Of a stretch of DNA of 64,000 nucleotides, positions 54,877-63,181 are shown in pieces. Made by a program: the position numbers and the translations under genes. Source of the stretch: Staphylococcus equorum (GTDB lineage: Bacteria > Bacillota > Bacilli > Staphylococcales > Staphylococcaceae); NCBI RefSeq assembly GCF_029024965.1, contig NZ_CP118982.1, forward strand, positions 682,001-746,000, read 5' to 3'. The notes beneath the pieces are model-generated. The model worked only from the letters and a program-made list of their open reading frames with translations, was not told where the DNA came from and ran no database searches. The stretch's first letter is position 1. The number at the start of each line of letters is the position of its first letter.

Positions 54877-56271
54877 ATGACAAGACAACCAACATTTTTA
54901 GAATCAATTTCTACTATTATAGTAATGATTATAATAGTAATTACAGGATTTGTTGTTTTTGAAATTCCAATACAAGCTTTATTAATTTTAGCATCAGCAT
55001 ATGCTGCATTTATAGCAAGACGTGTTGGGTTGAAATGGCAAGATTTGGAAGAAGGTATCACACATCGCTTAGCTACAGCAATGCCAGCTATCTTTATCAT
55101 TTTAGCGGTTGGAATTATCGTAGGTACATGGATGTACTCAGGGACTGTCCCAGCTTTGATCTATTATGGGTTAGAATTTTTAGATCCTAATTTATTTTTA
55201 GTATCTGCATTTATTATATGTGCAATTACTTCAGTTGCCACAGGGACAGCATGGGGCTCTGCGTCTACAGCCGGCATAGCGCTAATGGCTATAGCGACAC
55301 AATTACATATTACGCCAGGTATGGCAGCAGGTGCCATAATTGCAGGGGCGGTGTTTGGTGATAAAATGTCACCACTTTCAGATACGACAAATTTAGCAGC
55401 TTTAGTAACAAAAGTGAATATCTTTGCGCATATAAGAGCCATGATATGGACGACTGTACCAGCATCAATCATCGGCTTAATCGTTTGGTATTTTGCAGGT
55501 ATGCAATTTGGTGGAAATACTAATACGTCACAAGTGAATGAAATGCTTAGCGAATTATCTAAAATTTATAATATAAATATTTTTGTATGGATTCCTTTAT
55601 TGATTATTATTACGTGTTTGTTATTAAAAATATCGACTGTACCTGCAATGCTTATTTCAAGTTTGAGTGCAATCATTGTTGGCGCATTTAATCATGGATT
55701 TAATATTGTAGATGGATTTAAGTCCACTTTCGATGGTTTTAATAAAGGCATGGTGGCGGCAAGTAGTGGAGATTTATCAGATAGAGCCATTAATTTGGTT
55801 GAGCAGGGCGGCATGATGAGTATGACAGAAATCATTGTTACTATTTTTTGTGGCTATGCCTTCGCAGGTATTGTTGAAAAAGCAGGTTGTTTAGATGTTA
55901 TTTTGAAAACAATTTCCAAAAACATTAATTCAGTTGGACAATTAATACTAGCGACCGTAATAGGTAGCTTAATAATGGTACTCGCTGCTGGTGTGGCATC
56001 TGTAGTCATTATCATGGTCGGTGTGTTAATGATGGAAATGTATAATGATATGAATTTAGATCGTTCTAATTTATCAAGAACACTAGAAGATTCAGGTACA
56101 ATGATTATTCCACTTATTCCATGGGGAACATCAGGCATTTATTATACACAACAGTTAGGTGTATCAGTGGATCAATTCTTTATTTGGGCAGTACCATGTT
56201 ATCTATGTATCATATTTGCAATTTTTTATGGATTTTCAGGTATTGGCATTAAAAAAGCAAAGAGTCAATAA
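54877..56271 (+). CDS. NhaC-family Na+/H+ antiporter, MleN-like
   Basis: A 464-residue membrane protein with the classic NhaC features: TGTAWGSASTAGIALMAIA, GAVFGDKMSPLSDTTNLAAL (about 155-175) and IPWGTSGIYYTQQLGVS near the C-terminus. It looks nearer to MleN/NhaC of bacilli than the two other NhaC genes in the window. It exchanges Na+ for H+ or an organic solute. TAGGGGG precedes ATG 54877. Close linkage to the opine dehydrogenase-like gene suggests a shared substrate. Confidence 0.87.
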   Translation: MTRQPTFLESISTIIVMIIIVITGFVVFEIPIQALLILASAYAAFIARRVGLKWQDLEEGITHRLATAMPAIFIILAVGIIVGTWMYSGTVPALIYYGLEFLDPNLFLVSAFIICAITSVATGTAWGSASTAGIALMAIATQLHITPGMAAGAIIAGAVFGDKMSPLSDTTNLAALVTKVNIFAHIRAMIWTTVPASIIGLIVWYFAGMQFGGNTNTSQVNEMLSELSKIYNINIFVWIPLLIIITCLLLKISTVPAMLISSLSAIIVGAFNHGFNIVDGFKSTFDGFNKGMVAASSGDLSDRAINLVEQGGMMSMTEIIVTIFCGYAFAGIVEKAGCLDVILKTISKNINSVGQLILATVIGSLIMVLAAGVASVVIIMVGVLMMEMYNDMNLDRSNLSRTLEDSGTMIIPLIPWGTSGIYYTQQLGVSVDQFFIWAVPCYLCIIFAIFYGFSGIGIKKAKSQ

Positions 56272-56392
56272 ACTAAATGATTTAAATCTATATCGTTGAA
56301 AGAGAAAAACTTATAATTCTTAATATAAATAATGAATTATAAGTTTAAAAATATATAATTCGGTTATATATAACTATGGATGAGGTGATTCT

Positions 56393-56890
56393 ATGTTATA
56401 TCTAGTGATAATTGTAGCGATATTACTATTGGCATCAGGAATTCATCAATATTTCAATGTAGATAAAAAAGTAAAGACTCCTTCTATAATCTATTTTTCA
56501 ATCGGTTTTGTATTGTATATTGTAGCGATATTACTTTATAGGACCGAATTGTTAAATAGTTCAACGATAATACATGAAATTTTACTAACTACGATATTTG
56601 GACTCATTATATTTTGGATTAATTCTCATCGAAATAAGAGTAGCGATACAATTTACTACACGATTATTATTGTTATATTAACAATCGTAGTAGCGATTTT
56701 ACCGTTGGCAGCGACGTCAATAATTTCATTGCAAACAATGTTTATTGTAAGACTTATTTTTTCAGTTATTTTACTCATAATAGGTGTATGTGTGTTATAT
56801 ACACGGATTAAAGGTAAAGCTTCAGAAAGTTTTCCATTACTTTATTTGATGGCCTTTATATATTGGATAGCGATAGCGTATTGGTTTTAA
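56393..56890 (+). CDS. Uncharacterised membrane protein, about five helices
   Basis: A 165-residue protein with five to six hydrophobic helices and one charged loop (NSHRNKSSDT). GATGAGGTGA precedes ATG 56393. It lies alone between the NhaC gene and ssaA with its own strong terminator. I recognise no family. Confidence 0.65.
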   Translation: MLYLVIIVAILLLASGIHQYFNVDKKVKTPSIIYFSIGFVLYIVAILLYRTELLNSSTIIHEILLTTIFGLIIFWINSHRNKSSDTIYYTIIIVILTIVVAILPLAATSIISLQTMFIVRLIFSVILLIIGVCVLYTRIKGKASESFPLLYLMAFIYWIAIAYWF

Positions 56891-56927
56891 TAAGTATAAG
56901 ACTTTAGAAGACTGAAACATAAAAGGG

Positions 56928-56973
56928 GCCAAGATAGAAATCAAATTTTGAATTCTATCTTGGCCCCTTTTTC
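56928..56973 (+). terminator. Terminator after the 165-residue membrane protein gene
   Basis: AAAAGGGGCCAAGATAGAA pairs with TTCTATCTTGGCCCCTTTT, followed by T. Confidence 0.88.
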
Positions 56974-57029
56974 CATTTAATACTATAGCTGAATAATCAC
57001 TAAAGTGAAGAACTTTAAGAAAAAATAGC

Positions 57030-57063
57030 AAAAAAAGACAATCCTCATGGATTGTCTTTTTTA
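57030..57063 (-). terminator. Terminator of ssaA
   Basis: AAAAAGACAATCC / GGATTGTCTTTTT with loop TCAT, 14 bases after the ssaA stop on the minus strand. Confidence 0.85.
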
Positions 57064-57076
57064 TTTAAAACATTTA

Positions 57077-57826
57077 TTAGTGAATATAGTTGTAAGATGA
57101 AGCTTGGCTAGCTGAGATTGTACGTGAAGTAACAACGCCAGCACCTTGGCCGTAGTTCATTTCAGAAACGTTAACTGAACCGTCGCTGTTTACATTTTCA
57201 ACATAAGCAACGTGACCCATTGCGCCAGTTGATGATTGTAAGATTGAACCTTGAGAAGGTGAGTTGTTTACAGTGTAACCTGATGCAGCTGCAGCGCTTG
57301 CCCAGTTGTTTGCGTTACCCCAAGTAGAACCAATTTTACCGCCAACTTTATCAAATACATAATATGTACATTGACCTGAAGTATAAAGGTTGCTTGATGA
57401 ACCTGAAGTGTTAGCCATTGAGTTTGATGAACTTGATGGTGCGCTAGTAGTTGTTACTTGAACATTACTATTTGAAGTAGAAGTTGAAACAGCTCCGCTT
57501 CCACCAGTACCTTGGTTATTTGTTGTATATGATTGGTTTGAGTTACTGTTAGTAGCTGTAGAACCATTTTGATTGTAGCTATAACCACTGTTATTGCTTT
57601 GAGCATTGTTGTTGTGACCTTGGTCAGCATTGCTTGGGTTCCAGTTACCTTGCCAAGTGTAATTATAGTTACCTTGTTGATCTATTGTATATGAATAGCT
57701 GTATGATGTTGGATCATTTGGGTTATACCCACCATTGTTATTTTCTGAAGCGTCTGCATCATTTTGTGCAAAAGCAAAAGTAGCGATTCCTGCAGTAGCG
57801 ATAGTAGCTGTAGCGATTTTTTTCAT
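57077..57826 (-). CDS. ssaA: Secretory antigen SsaA, CHAP-domain amidase
   Basis: A 249-residue secreted protein: signal peptide (residues 1-~27, [10 protein letters not shown]), a Tyr/Asn/Gly-rich region with YSYSYTID and [12 protein letters not shown] repeats, a Ser/Thr linker, and a C-terminal CHAP domain with catalytic Cys in [12 protein letters not shown] and His in GHVAYVENV. SsaA-type proteins hydrolyse peptidoglycan cross-links and belong to the WalKR regulon. AGGAGG precedes ATG 57826. A perfect WalR box lies 126 bases upstream. Confidence 0.93.
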   Translation of the reverse strand: MKKIATATIATAGIATFAFAQNDADASENNNGGYNPNDPTSYSYSYTIDQQGNYNYTWQGNWNPSNADQGHNNNAQSNNSGYSYNQNGSTATNSNSNQSYTTNNQGTGGSGAVSTSTSNSNVQVTTTSAPSSSSNSMANTSGSSSNLYTSGQCTYYVFDKVGGKIGSTWGNANNWASAAAASGYTVNNSPSQGSILQSSTGAMGHVAYVENVNSDGSVNVSEMNYGQGAGVVTSRTISASQASSYNYIH

Positions 57827-58323
57827 TGTTAAATTTCCTCCTAATAATTGTAAATCATTTATCCCAGTCTCATAAAGACATTTTTTATAATTTTTTTCGC
57901 TGTTTTAACGACAAGAATTACTTTATCAGAAAAAACTCTGTTTGTGGGGTTTGTTATCGTTTTGTAATTTAGTTCTAATAATGAAGTGCGTAATGTAACA
58001 AAAGGAAGAGAGGCATTTTAGGCTTAAAATGCCGTTAATATAACCTTTACAAAATTTACAGTGTATAATTGCACTTCAGTTTATTACAAAGCTGTAAAAT
58101 AACAGAAAATTACAAACAATAAAATATGAGAGAATTTAGTTATTTAAATATTTGAAAAAACACTTTAAATAAAGACTATATGAAAAGTATTGAATTAAGG
58201 TTAATGTAAATTAAATGCTGTTCTAATAGGAAAGAAAAGAATTAGAGCATTGAAATTGACATGTTCTAATGAAGTATTTAATATAGAAGTATAAAAATTA
58301 TACTTAGTTTGTGAGGTGATTAT
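57827..58323. other. Long intergenic region between ssaA and the monooxygenase gene
   Basis: It holds the ssaA promoter region with a WalR box, and a small hairpin GGCATTTTA/TAAAATGCC (58012-58033). The right half (58035-58320) is AT-rich with no ORF or structure I can name. Confidence 0.4.
57952..57968 (-). promoter_or_regulatory. WalR box upstream of ssaA
   Basis: TGTTAT-N5-TGTAAT fits TGTWAH-N5-TGTWAH exactly. The following minus-strand segment (ACAAAC.. to CTTGTCGTT) is shared with the CHAP gene at 52346. Confidence 0.78.
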
Positions 58324-59376
58324 TTGAAAATAGAACTTGGTTTGACATCATTTGCAGATAATATTGATATTCATATGGAAAATGGACGACAAGCAGCTAT
58401 AAGTAATGGACAAAGAATTAGAAATATAATAGAAGAAATAGAAACAGCTGACCAATATGGTTTAGATGTATATGGTTTGGGAGAACATCATCGAGCAGAT
58501 TATGCAGTATCTGATCCCGTTACAGTGTTAGCAGCAGCAGCTCGTAATACAACGCATATAAAGTTAAGTAGTGCAGTAACAGTATTATCTTCTGATGATC
58601 CTGTTCGAGTTTATGAACGTTTCTCTACATTAAATGCAGTTTCTAATGGACGTGCAGAAATAATGGTAGGAAGAGGTTCATTTATTGAATCATTTCCATT
58701 ATTTGGCTATGATTTAAAAGACTATGAACAACTCTTTAATGAAAAAATAGATTTATTAATGACCATTAATAAAGAGAAAATTGTAAATTGGGAAGGGGAG
58801 TTAAGACCTTCTATTGAAAATTTAAGTGTTTATCCTAAGGCGGAGCATGGGCCTTTACCAATTACGATTGCAACTGGAGGAACGCCAGAATCTTCATTGA
58901 AAGCAGGAGCATTAGGATTACCTATAACTTATGCTATAATTGGCGGTGATCCAAAAAGATTTAGAAGAAACATTGATATGTACAAATCTATTGCTAGATC
59001 TTACGGACATAATATAAATGAATTGCCTATAGCAACGCATTCGTGGGGTTACATTGCTGAAACAGATGAGTTGGCAAAACGTGAGTTTTTCCCATCGGTA
59101 AAAGCGAGTCATGATATATTAGCCAAAGAACGGGGTTGGCCACCATATGATGAAAACAGCTTCGATCGTGAAGCAGGTCCACATGGCGCTTTGTATGTTG
59201 GAAGTCCGGAAACCGTTGCACAAAAGATAATTGAAACAATTGAAGCACTAGGCCTTACTCGTTTTATGCTGCATACACCTGTAGGTTCTATGCCACATGA
59301 TAAAACAATCAATACAATTAAATTGTTAGCAGAGCGAGTAAAACCTATTGTAGATAAATATTTTGAAAACAAATAA
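58324..59376 (+). CDS. Luciferase-like flavin-dependent monooxygenase
   Basis: A 350-residue LLM-class protein (bacterial luciferase TIM barrel): LGLTSFAD, YGLGEHHRADYAVSDP, KLSSAVTVLSSDDPVRVYERFSTLNAVSNGRAEIMVGRGS, and PITIATGGTPESS. It uses reduced FMN and oxygen, or F420-type chemistry in other taxa; the substrate is unknown. Start is TTG 58324 behind GAGGTGAT; there is no nearer ATG. A small DoxX-like gene follows 14 bases later, probably in one operon. Confidence 0.85.
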   Translation: MKIELGLTSFADNIDIHMENGRQAAISNGQRIRNIIEEIETADQYGLDVYGLGEHHRADYAVSDPVTVLAAAARNTTHIKLSSAVTVLSSDDPVRVYERFSTLNAVSNGRAEIMVGRGSFIESFPLFGYDLKDYEQLFNEKIDLLMTINKEKIVNWEGELRPSIENLSVYPKAEHGPLPITIATGGTPESSLKAGALGLPITYAIIGGDPKRFRRNIDMYKSIARSYGHNINELPIATHSWGYIAETDELAKREFFPSVKASHDILAKERGWPPYDENSFDREAGPHGALYVGSPETVAQKIIETIEALGLTRFMLHTPVGSMPHDKTINTIKLLAERVKPIVDKYFENK

Positions 59377-59390
59377 AAGGAGCGTTTATA

Positions 59391-59750
59391 ATGATATTAC
59401 GTTATTTAACAAATTTAAAATTAGCTAAGGAATTATATGATGCATCAAAACCTAAACTTAAAGGTGATCAATCAATGAAAGAATCTTTTGTTGAAGTGTT
59501 TAATTTGCCATCGAATGCAATGCCATTGGCAGGAGCACTTGAAGCATTAAGTGCTGTATTTTTCGTTTTAAGCTTTGCAAGTAAAAGATTATCACGTATT
59601 GCATCACTTATAACAATTTCAGTTTTAGGTGTAGCAGCATTTAAACACTTTGAAGCAGGACATGGTAAAGCAGGTGCTAAACATGCATTAGATTTAACAA
59701 GTTTAGCAGCATTAAGCTTCATAGATACAGTTGATCTTAAGAAAAAATAA
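59391..59750 (+). CDS. Small DoxX-like membrane protein
   Basis: A 119-residue protein with about three helices: a soluble, basic N-terminus (KLAKELYDASKPKLKG), then GALEALSAVFFVLSFASKRLSRIASLITISVLGVAAFKHF and LDLTSLAALSFID. The pattern recalls DoxX/DoxD-like proteins, though similarity is weak by eye. AAGGAG precedes ATG 59391. It closely follows the luciferase-like gene and ends before a terminator. Confidence 0.65.
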   Translation: MILRYLTNLKLAKELYDASKPKLKGDQSMKESFVEVFNLPSNAMPLAGALEALSAVFFVLSFASKRLSRIASLITISVLGVAAFKHFEAGHGKAGAKHALDLTSLAALSFIDTVDLKKK

Positions 59751-59788
59751 TAATGATAGAACTCAATCATTTAAAATAGCAATCGTTT

Positions 59789-59838
59789 AAATGCACAGCA
59801 AATGTTGGATAATAGTCTAACACTTGCTGTGCATTTTT
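59789..59838 (+). terminator. Terminator after the monooxygenase/DoxX-like pair
   Basis: AAATGCACAGCAAaTGTT pairs with AACAcTTGCTGTGCATTT, followed by TT. Confidence 0.82.
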
Positions 59839-60100
59839 GTATGAATTGATATAGCTCATTTAAAATATCAAAATGCATTATTTTAAATAGAGATATTTGA
59901 TAATTGAAATTTTTACACCTATGTCTTTTTTTAGTAATAAAAAGGGTGAATGAACCACTAAAATTTAAAAATAAAAATAAAAGATTAAAAAAAGGGTAGG
60001 AATTGTTCATATTTTTCATAGTTAAGCATATTGAATTAAAGGCGTTAAATAGGATAAAATTAAATTACTAACATCAAGATATAACAAAAGGAGTGGTTTT
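59839..60100. other. Gene-free region before sarR
   Basis: AT-rich, about 260 bases. It must carry the sarR promoter, but I see no unambiguous consensus or structured element. Confidence 0.35.
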
Positions 60101-60448
60101 GTGAATGAACAAAATTTCAAGTCACTAAATGAACTTATTGCAACTTATCAACAAGGTAGGAAATTTTTTAAAACAACGAAAAAGAACTATAAACTAAATT
60201 ACGAAGAGGTACTGATATTAAATTATCTGTATAATAGTAAAGAGAATGACGTCACTGCAAAAGAAATTGCTCAATACTCAGAATTGAAACCATACTATTT
60301 AACAAAGGCTTTACAAAAGCTTATAAAAATGGATTTTTTAAATAAAAAAAGAAGCAATATAGATGAAAGAACTGTAGTAGTATATATAAATCAAGCACAA
60401 CGTGATAAAATTAATGAACTTATTGAGAACTTACAAGAACAGTTTTAA
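60101..60448 (+). CDS. sarR: SarA-family transcription regulator SarR
   Basis: A 115-residue winged-helix protein of the SarA family. YKLNYEEVLILNYL, EIAQYSELKPYYLTKALQKL (recognition helix) and KKRSNIDERTVVVYI (wing, with the conserved DERT) match SarR, which has the same length in S. aureus. SarR binds the sarA and agr promoter regions there. Start is GTG 60101 behind AAAGGAG; the nearby ATG at 60105 is out of frame. Monocistronic. Confidence 0.9.
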   Translation: MNEQNFKSLNELIATYQQGRKFFKTTKKNYKLNYEEVLILNYLYNSKENDVTAKEIAQYSELKPYYLTKALQKLIKMDFLNKKRSNIDERTVVVYINQAQRDKINELIENLQEQF

Positions 60449-60555
60449 TGTGTGAAAGCTTGATGATAATAAGGTTGTGCGTAAGTCTAAAACGTTTGAA
60501 TATTCTGAATAATGTAATTTTATAATTATAGTTATATATTGTACGAAAATATGAT

Positions 60556-60583
60556 TTGAGAACCAAATTAAATGTGCTATACT
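60556..60583 (+). promoter_or_regulatory. Promoter of the PfoR-like gene
   Basis: TTGAGA (60556-60561), 16-base spacer, TATACT (60578-60583), about 50 bases before the start codon. Confidence 0.6.
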
Positions 60584-60633
60584 AATATTTGTCTAATGAA
60601 AGCGCATACAAAACGGTTTGGAAAGGTGTTTTT

Positions 60634-61713
60634 ATGAATTTATTAATCGGGATCATATTTTTAGGGATTGTTTTAGCTTTGTTTACATTGTTCACGAGTA
60701 AAGCACCAAATGGAGGCAAGGCCATGGGGGCCCTTGCTAACGCAGCTATTGCTTCATTTCTAGTAGAAGCTTTTCATAAATATGTAGGTGGAGACTTGTT
60801 TGGTATTCCATTCTTAGGAGATTTAGGTGATGCAGCTGGAGGACTTGGCGGTGTTGCAGCTGCAGGACTCGTAGCATTAGCTATGGGTGTATCTCCAGTT
60901 TATGCATTTGTAATTGCTGTTTCATGTGGAAGCATGGATCTTTTACCTGGCTTTGTTGCAGCTTATATTGCGAGTTTCGGTATGAAATGGATGGAACAAA
61001 AGTTACCAGATGGGCTTGATTTAATTGCAGCGATTATTGTCATCGCGCCTATTACACGTTTAATTGCTATTGGTACAACACCATTAGTAGATGCGACGTT
61101 ATTACAAATTGGAAATATCATTAAAGAATCTACGACTTCAAGTCCTATTTTAATGGGCATTGTACTTGGTGGTATTATTACTGTTGTTGCTACTGCACCG
61201 TTAAGCTCAATGGCATTAACAGCATTATTAGGATTAACTGGTACACCAATGGCTATCGGTGCTTTAGCAGTATTTGGTTCATCATTTATGAATTTTGTAT
61301 TATTTAAGCGTATGAAGTTTGGAGATCGTAAAACAACGATTTCAGTTGCAATAGAGCCTTTATCTCAAGCTGACATTGTGACAGCAAATCCAGTACCAGT
61401 ATATTTAACAAACTTTGTAGGTGGTGCGCTCTCAGGTGTAATTATCTCTATGTTTGGTTTAGTAAATGATGCGACAGGTACAGCTACACCAATTGCTGGG
61501 CTTATGGTTATGTTTGGATTTAATAATGCATTAACTGTAATAATTGTGGCACTAATGTGTGCATCAGGAAGTGCACTTTGTGGTTATATAGGCTCAGTTG
61601 TTTTTAAAAACTATCCTATAGTTACTAAAGATGAATTACAACATGGCACAATGCCGAAAAAAGTAAAACAATATTATAAACTTAAAGCGGAATGCATGGA
61701 AAGTTTAGCTTAA
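60634..61713 (+). CDS. PfoR/PTS-IIC-like membrane protein
   Basis: A 359-residue protein with about nine helices and many glycine-rich turns (LGDLGDAAGGLGGVAAAGL; LGGIITVVATAPLSSMALTALLGLTGTPMAIG). It resembles the PTS_EIIC_2 / PfoR group, named after a Clostridium perfringens toxin-gene regulator, but has no visible DNA-binding domain or EIIB/EIIA. A transporter role is more likely. TTG 60589 is in frame, but GGAAAGGTG fits ATG 60634. Its stop is followed by a bidirectional terminator. Confidence 0.75.
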   Translation: MNLLIGIIFLGIVLALFTLFTSKAPNGGKAMGALANAAIASFLVEAFHKYVGGDLFGIPFLGDLGDAAGGLGGVAAAGLVALAMGVSPVYAFVIAVSCGSMDLLPGFVAAYIASFGMKWMEQKLPDGLDLIAAIIVIAPITRLIAIGTTPLVDATLLQIGNIIKESTTSSPILMGIVLGGIITVVATAPLSSMALTALLGLTGTPMAIGALAVFGSSFMNFVLFKRMKFGDRKTTISVAIEPLSQADIVTANPVPVYLTNFVGGALSGVIISMFGLVNDATGTATPIAGLMVMFGFNNALTVIIVALMCASGSALCGYIGSVVFKNYPIVTKDELQHGTMPKKVKQYYKLKAECMESLA

Positions 61714-61729
61714 ATATAATAAATTACAA

Positions 61730-61771
61730 AAAAACTGTTTCTGAAATAACATTTCAGAAACAGTTTTTTGT
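61730..61771. terminator. Bidirectional terminator
   Basis: AAAACTGTTTCTGAAAT pairs with ATTTCAGAAACAGTTTT across loop AAC, with A and T runs on both sides, between convergent genes. Confidence 0.9.
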
Positions 61772-61784
61772 TTGATATCGTTAT

Positions 61785-62483
61785 CTAAGAAGCATTTGCT
61801 CTTAAGTAACGCGTCGTATTACGTTCCATTTTCGCAAAGACGAACTCTAATATTATTGCTAACAACCAGTAAAATATAGCTGCTACTGTATAAACAGGAA
61901 TAAAACGATAACCTTCATTTGCAATAACACGACTGACTGCCATAATTTCAGTTACTTGAACAGCGAATGCTAGGGAAGTACCTTTGATTAGCATAATGAA
62001 TTGATTTTCTATGTTAGGCAATGCATAAGCAAAAGCTTGTGGTAATACAATTTCTTTATAAATGCTGAATTTTGATAGTCCGACAGTTTGCGCAGCTTCA
62101 ATTTGATTTTGATCTACGGATTGAAGACCGCCTTTAATTGATTCAGAAAGATACGCTACGGCATGAAAAGAAAAGACGATAAAGGCAATCGCTAAAGGTG
62201 AGAATATGTCAGGATTGATTGTCAAAGTGAACTGATCATTTAAAAAAAGTATAAATGAAGGTATTCCATAATATAGTATGAACAATTGAACGATTAATGG
62301 TGTACTTCTAAAAAACGAATTATACACGATTATAAGTTGAGATAAGACAGGTACATGTTTGATACGAATAATCGCAAATAACGTCCCGATAATAAGACCT
62401 ACGAACATAGCTACAATGGAAATAATAATTGTATTTGGCACGCCTTTAAGCACTTCACTTATAGTATATAGAATGAATGACAA
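61785..62483 (-). CDS. Amino-acid ABC transporter permease
   Basis: A 232-residue permease of the polar amino-acid family: five helices and the EAA loop AAYLSESIKGGLQSVDQNQIEAAQTVGLSKFSIYKEIVLPQA (about residues 105-148; quoted only as a position, key residues E-A-A-x-x-x-G). Start is TTG 62483 behind AAGGAGG. It lies 14 bases after its paralogue and closes the operon before a terminator. It should pair with the other permease as the membrane channel. Confidence 0.88.
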   Translation of the reverse strand: MSFILYTISEVLKGVPNTIIISIVAMFVGLIIGTLFAIIRIKHVPVLSQLIIVYNSFFRSTPLIVQLFILYYGIPSFILFLNDQFTLTINPDIFSPLAIAFIVFSFHAVAYLSESIKGGLQSVDQNQIEAAQTVGLSKFSIYKEIVLPQAFAYALPNIENQFIMLIKGTSLAFAVQVTEIMAVSRVIANEGYRFIPVYTVAAIFYWLLAIILEFVFAKMERNTTRYLRANAS

Positions 62484-62497
62484 AATGATTTTCCTCC

Positions 62498-63181
62498 TTA
62501 AACACTATATGGTTTTTGTGTTCGTTTATCAATTAAAGTAAAGGTACCTTGAATAATTAGAGCAATAATCCAGTATATGATTGAAATTACGATATAAACC
62601 TCTAGCATACCGAGTCCGTAATTGTTTCCAATGATTAGTTTGACTTGTCCCATCATATCGATGATACCAATGGTGAAAGCTAATGAAGTATCTTTGACAA
62701 GTTCTATGATTTGAGTTGTTAAATTTGGTATGCTATTTCGTAAAGCTTGAGGTATAATAATATCTTTTAAAATTCTAGGATAAGATAAACCAATTGTTAA
62801 TCCAGCTTCAATTTGACTATATTCCACGGATTGATAACCTGCTCTGATAATTTCAGAAAGGTATGCACCTGTATGTAAAGTGAATGCTAAGATAACAAAA
62901 AACAATCTACTGAAATGGTTAATATCTATATGAATAAGTAACAATAATTGAGGTAATGCAAAATATACTAAAAAGAGTTGTAATAATAATGGTGTACTCC
63001 GTATAAATGAAAGATAAACTCTTACAATAGGAGCGAGTATTTTTGTCTTTTTGATACGAATCATTGCTAAAATAAAACCAAGTATGATTGCGAAAAAGAG
63101 AGAAACAATTATCATCAATAAAGTTAAAGGTAATTGTTGTAACACTTGTCCAAACAAATCTAACCAATTGACTGATCCCAT
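62498..63181 (-). CDS. Amino-acid ABC transporter permease
   Basis: A 227-residue permease with five helices and the EAA loop around IEAGLTIGLSYPRILKDIIIP (Glu-Ala-Gly variant). Its ATG 63181 overlaps the stop of the binding-protein gene by one base (TAATG). It is paralogous to the gene at 61785, and the two probably form a heterodimer importing a polar amino acid or cystine-like solute. Confidence 0.88.
   Translation of the reverse strand: MGSVNWLDLFGQVLQQLPLTLLMIIVSLFFAIILGFILAMIRIKKTKILAPIVRVYLSFIRSTPLLLQLFLVYFALPQLLLLIHIDINHFSRLFFVILAFTLHTGAYLSEIIRAGYQSVEYSQIEAGLTIGLSYPRILKDIIIPQALRNSIPNLTTQIIELVKDTSLAFTIGIIDMMGQVKLIIGNNYGLGMLEVYIVISIIYWIIALIIQGTFTLIDKRTQKPYSV

Noticed and set aside
59771-60019. 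82-residue minus-strand ORF between the DoxX-like gene and sarR
   Set aside because: It covers the terminator stem and AT-rich DNA; Phe/Leu/Lys-rich composition is typical of random AT-rich sequence.
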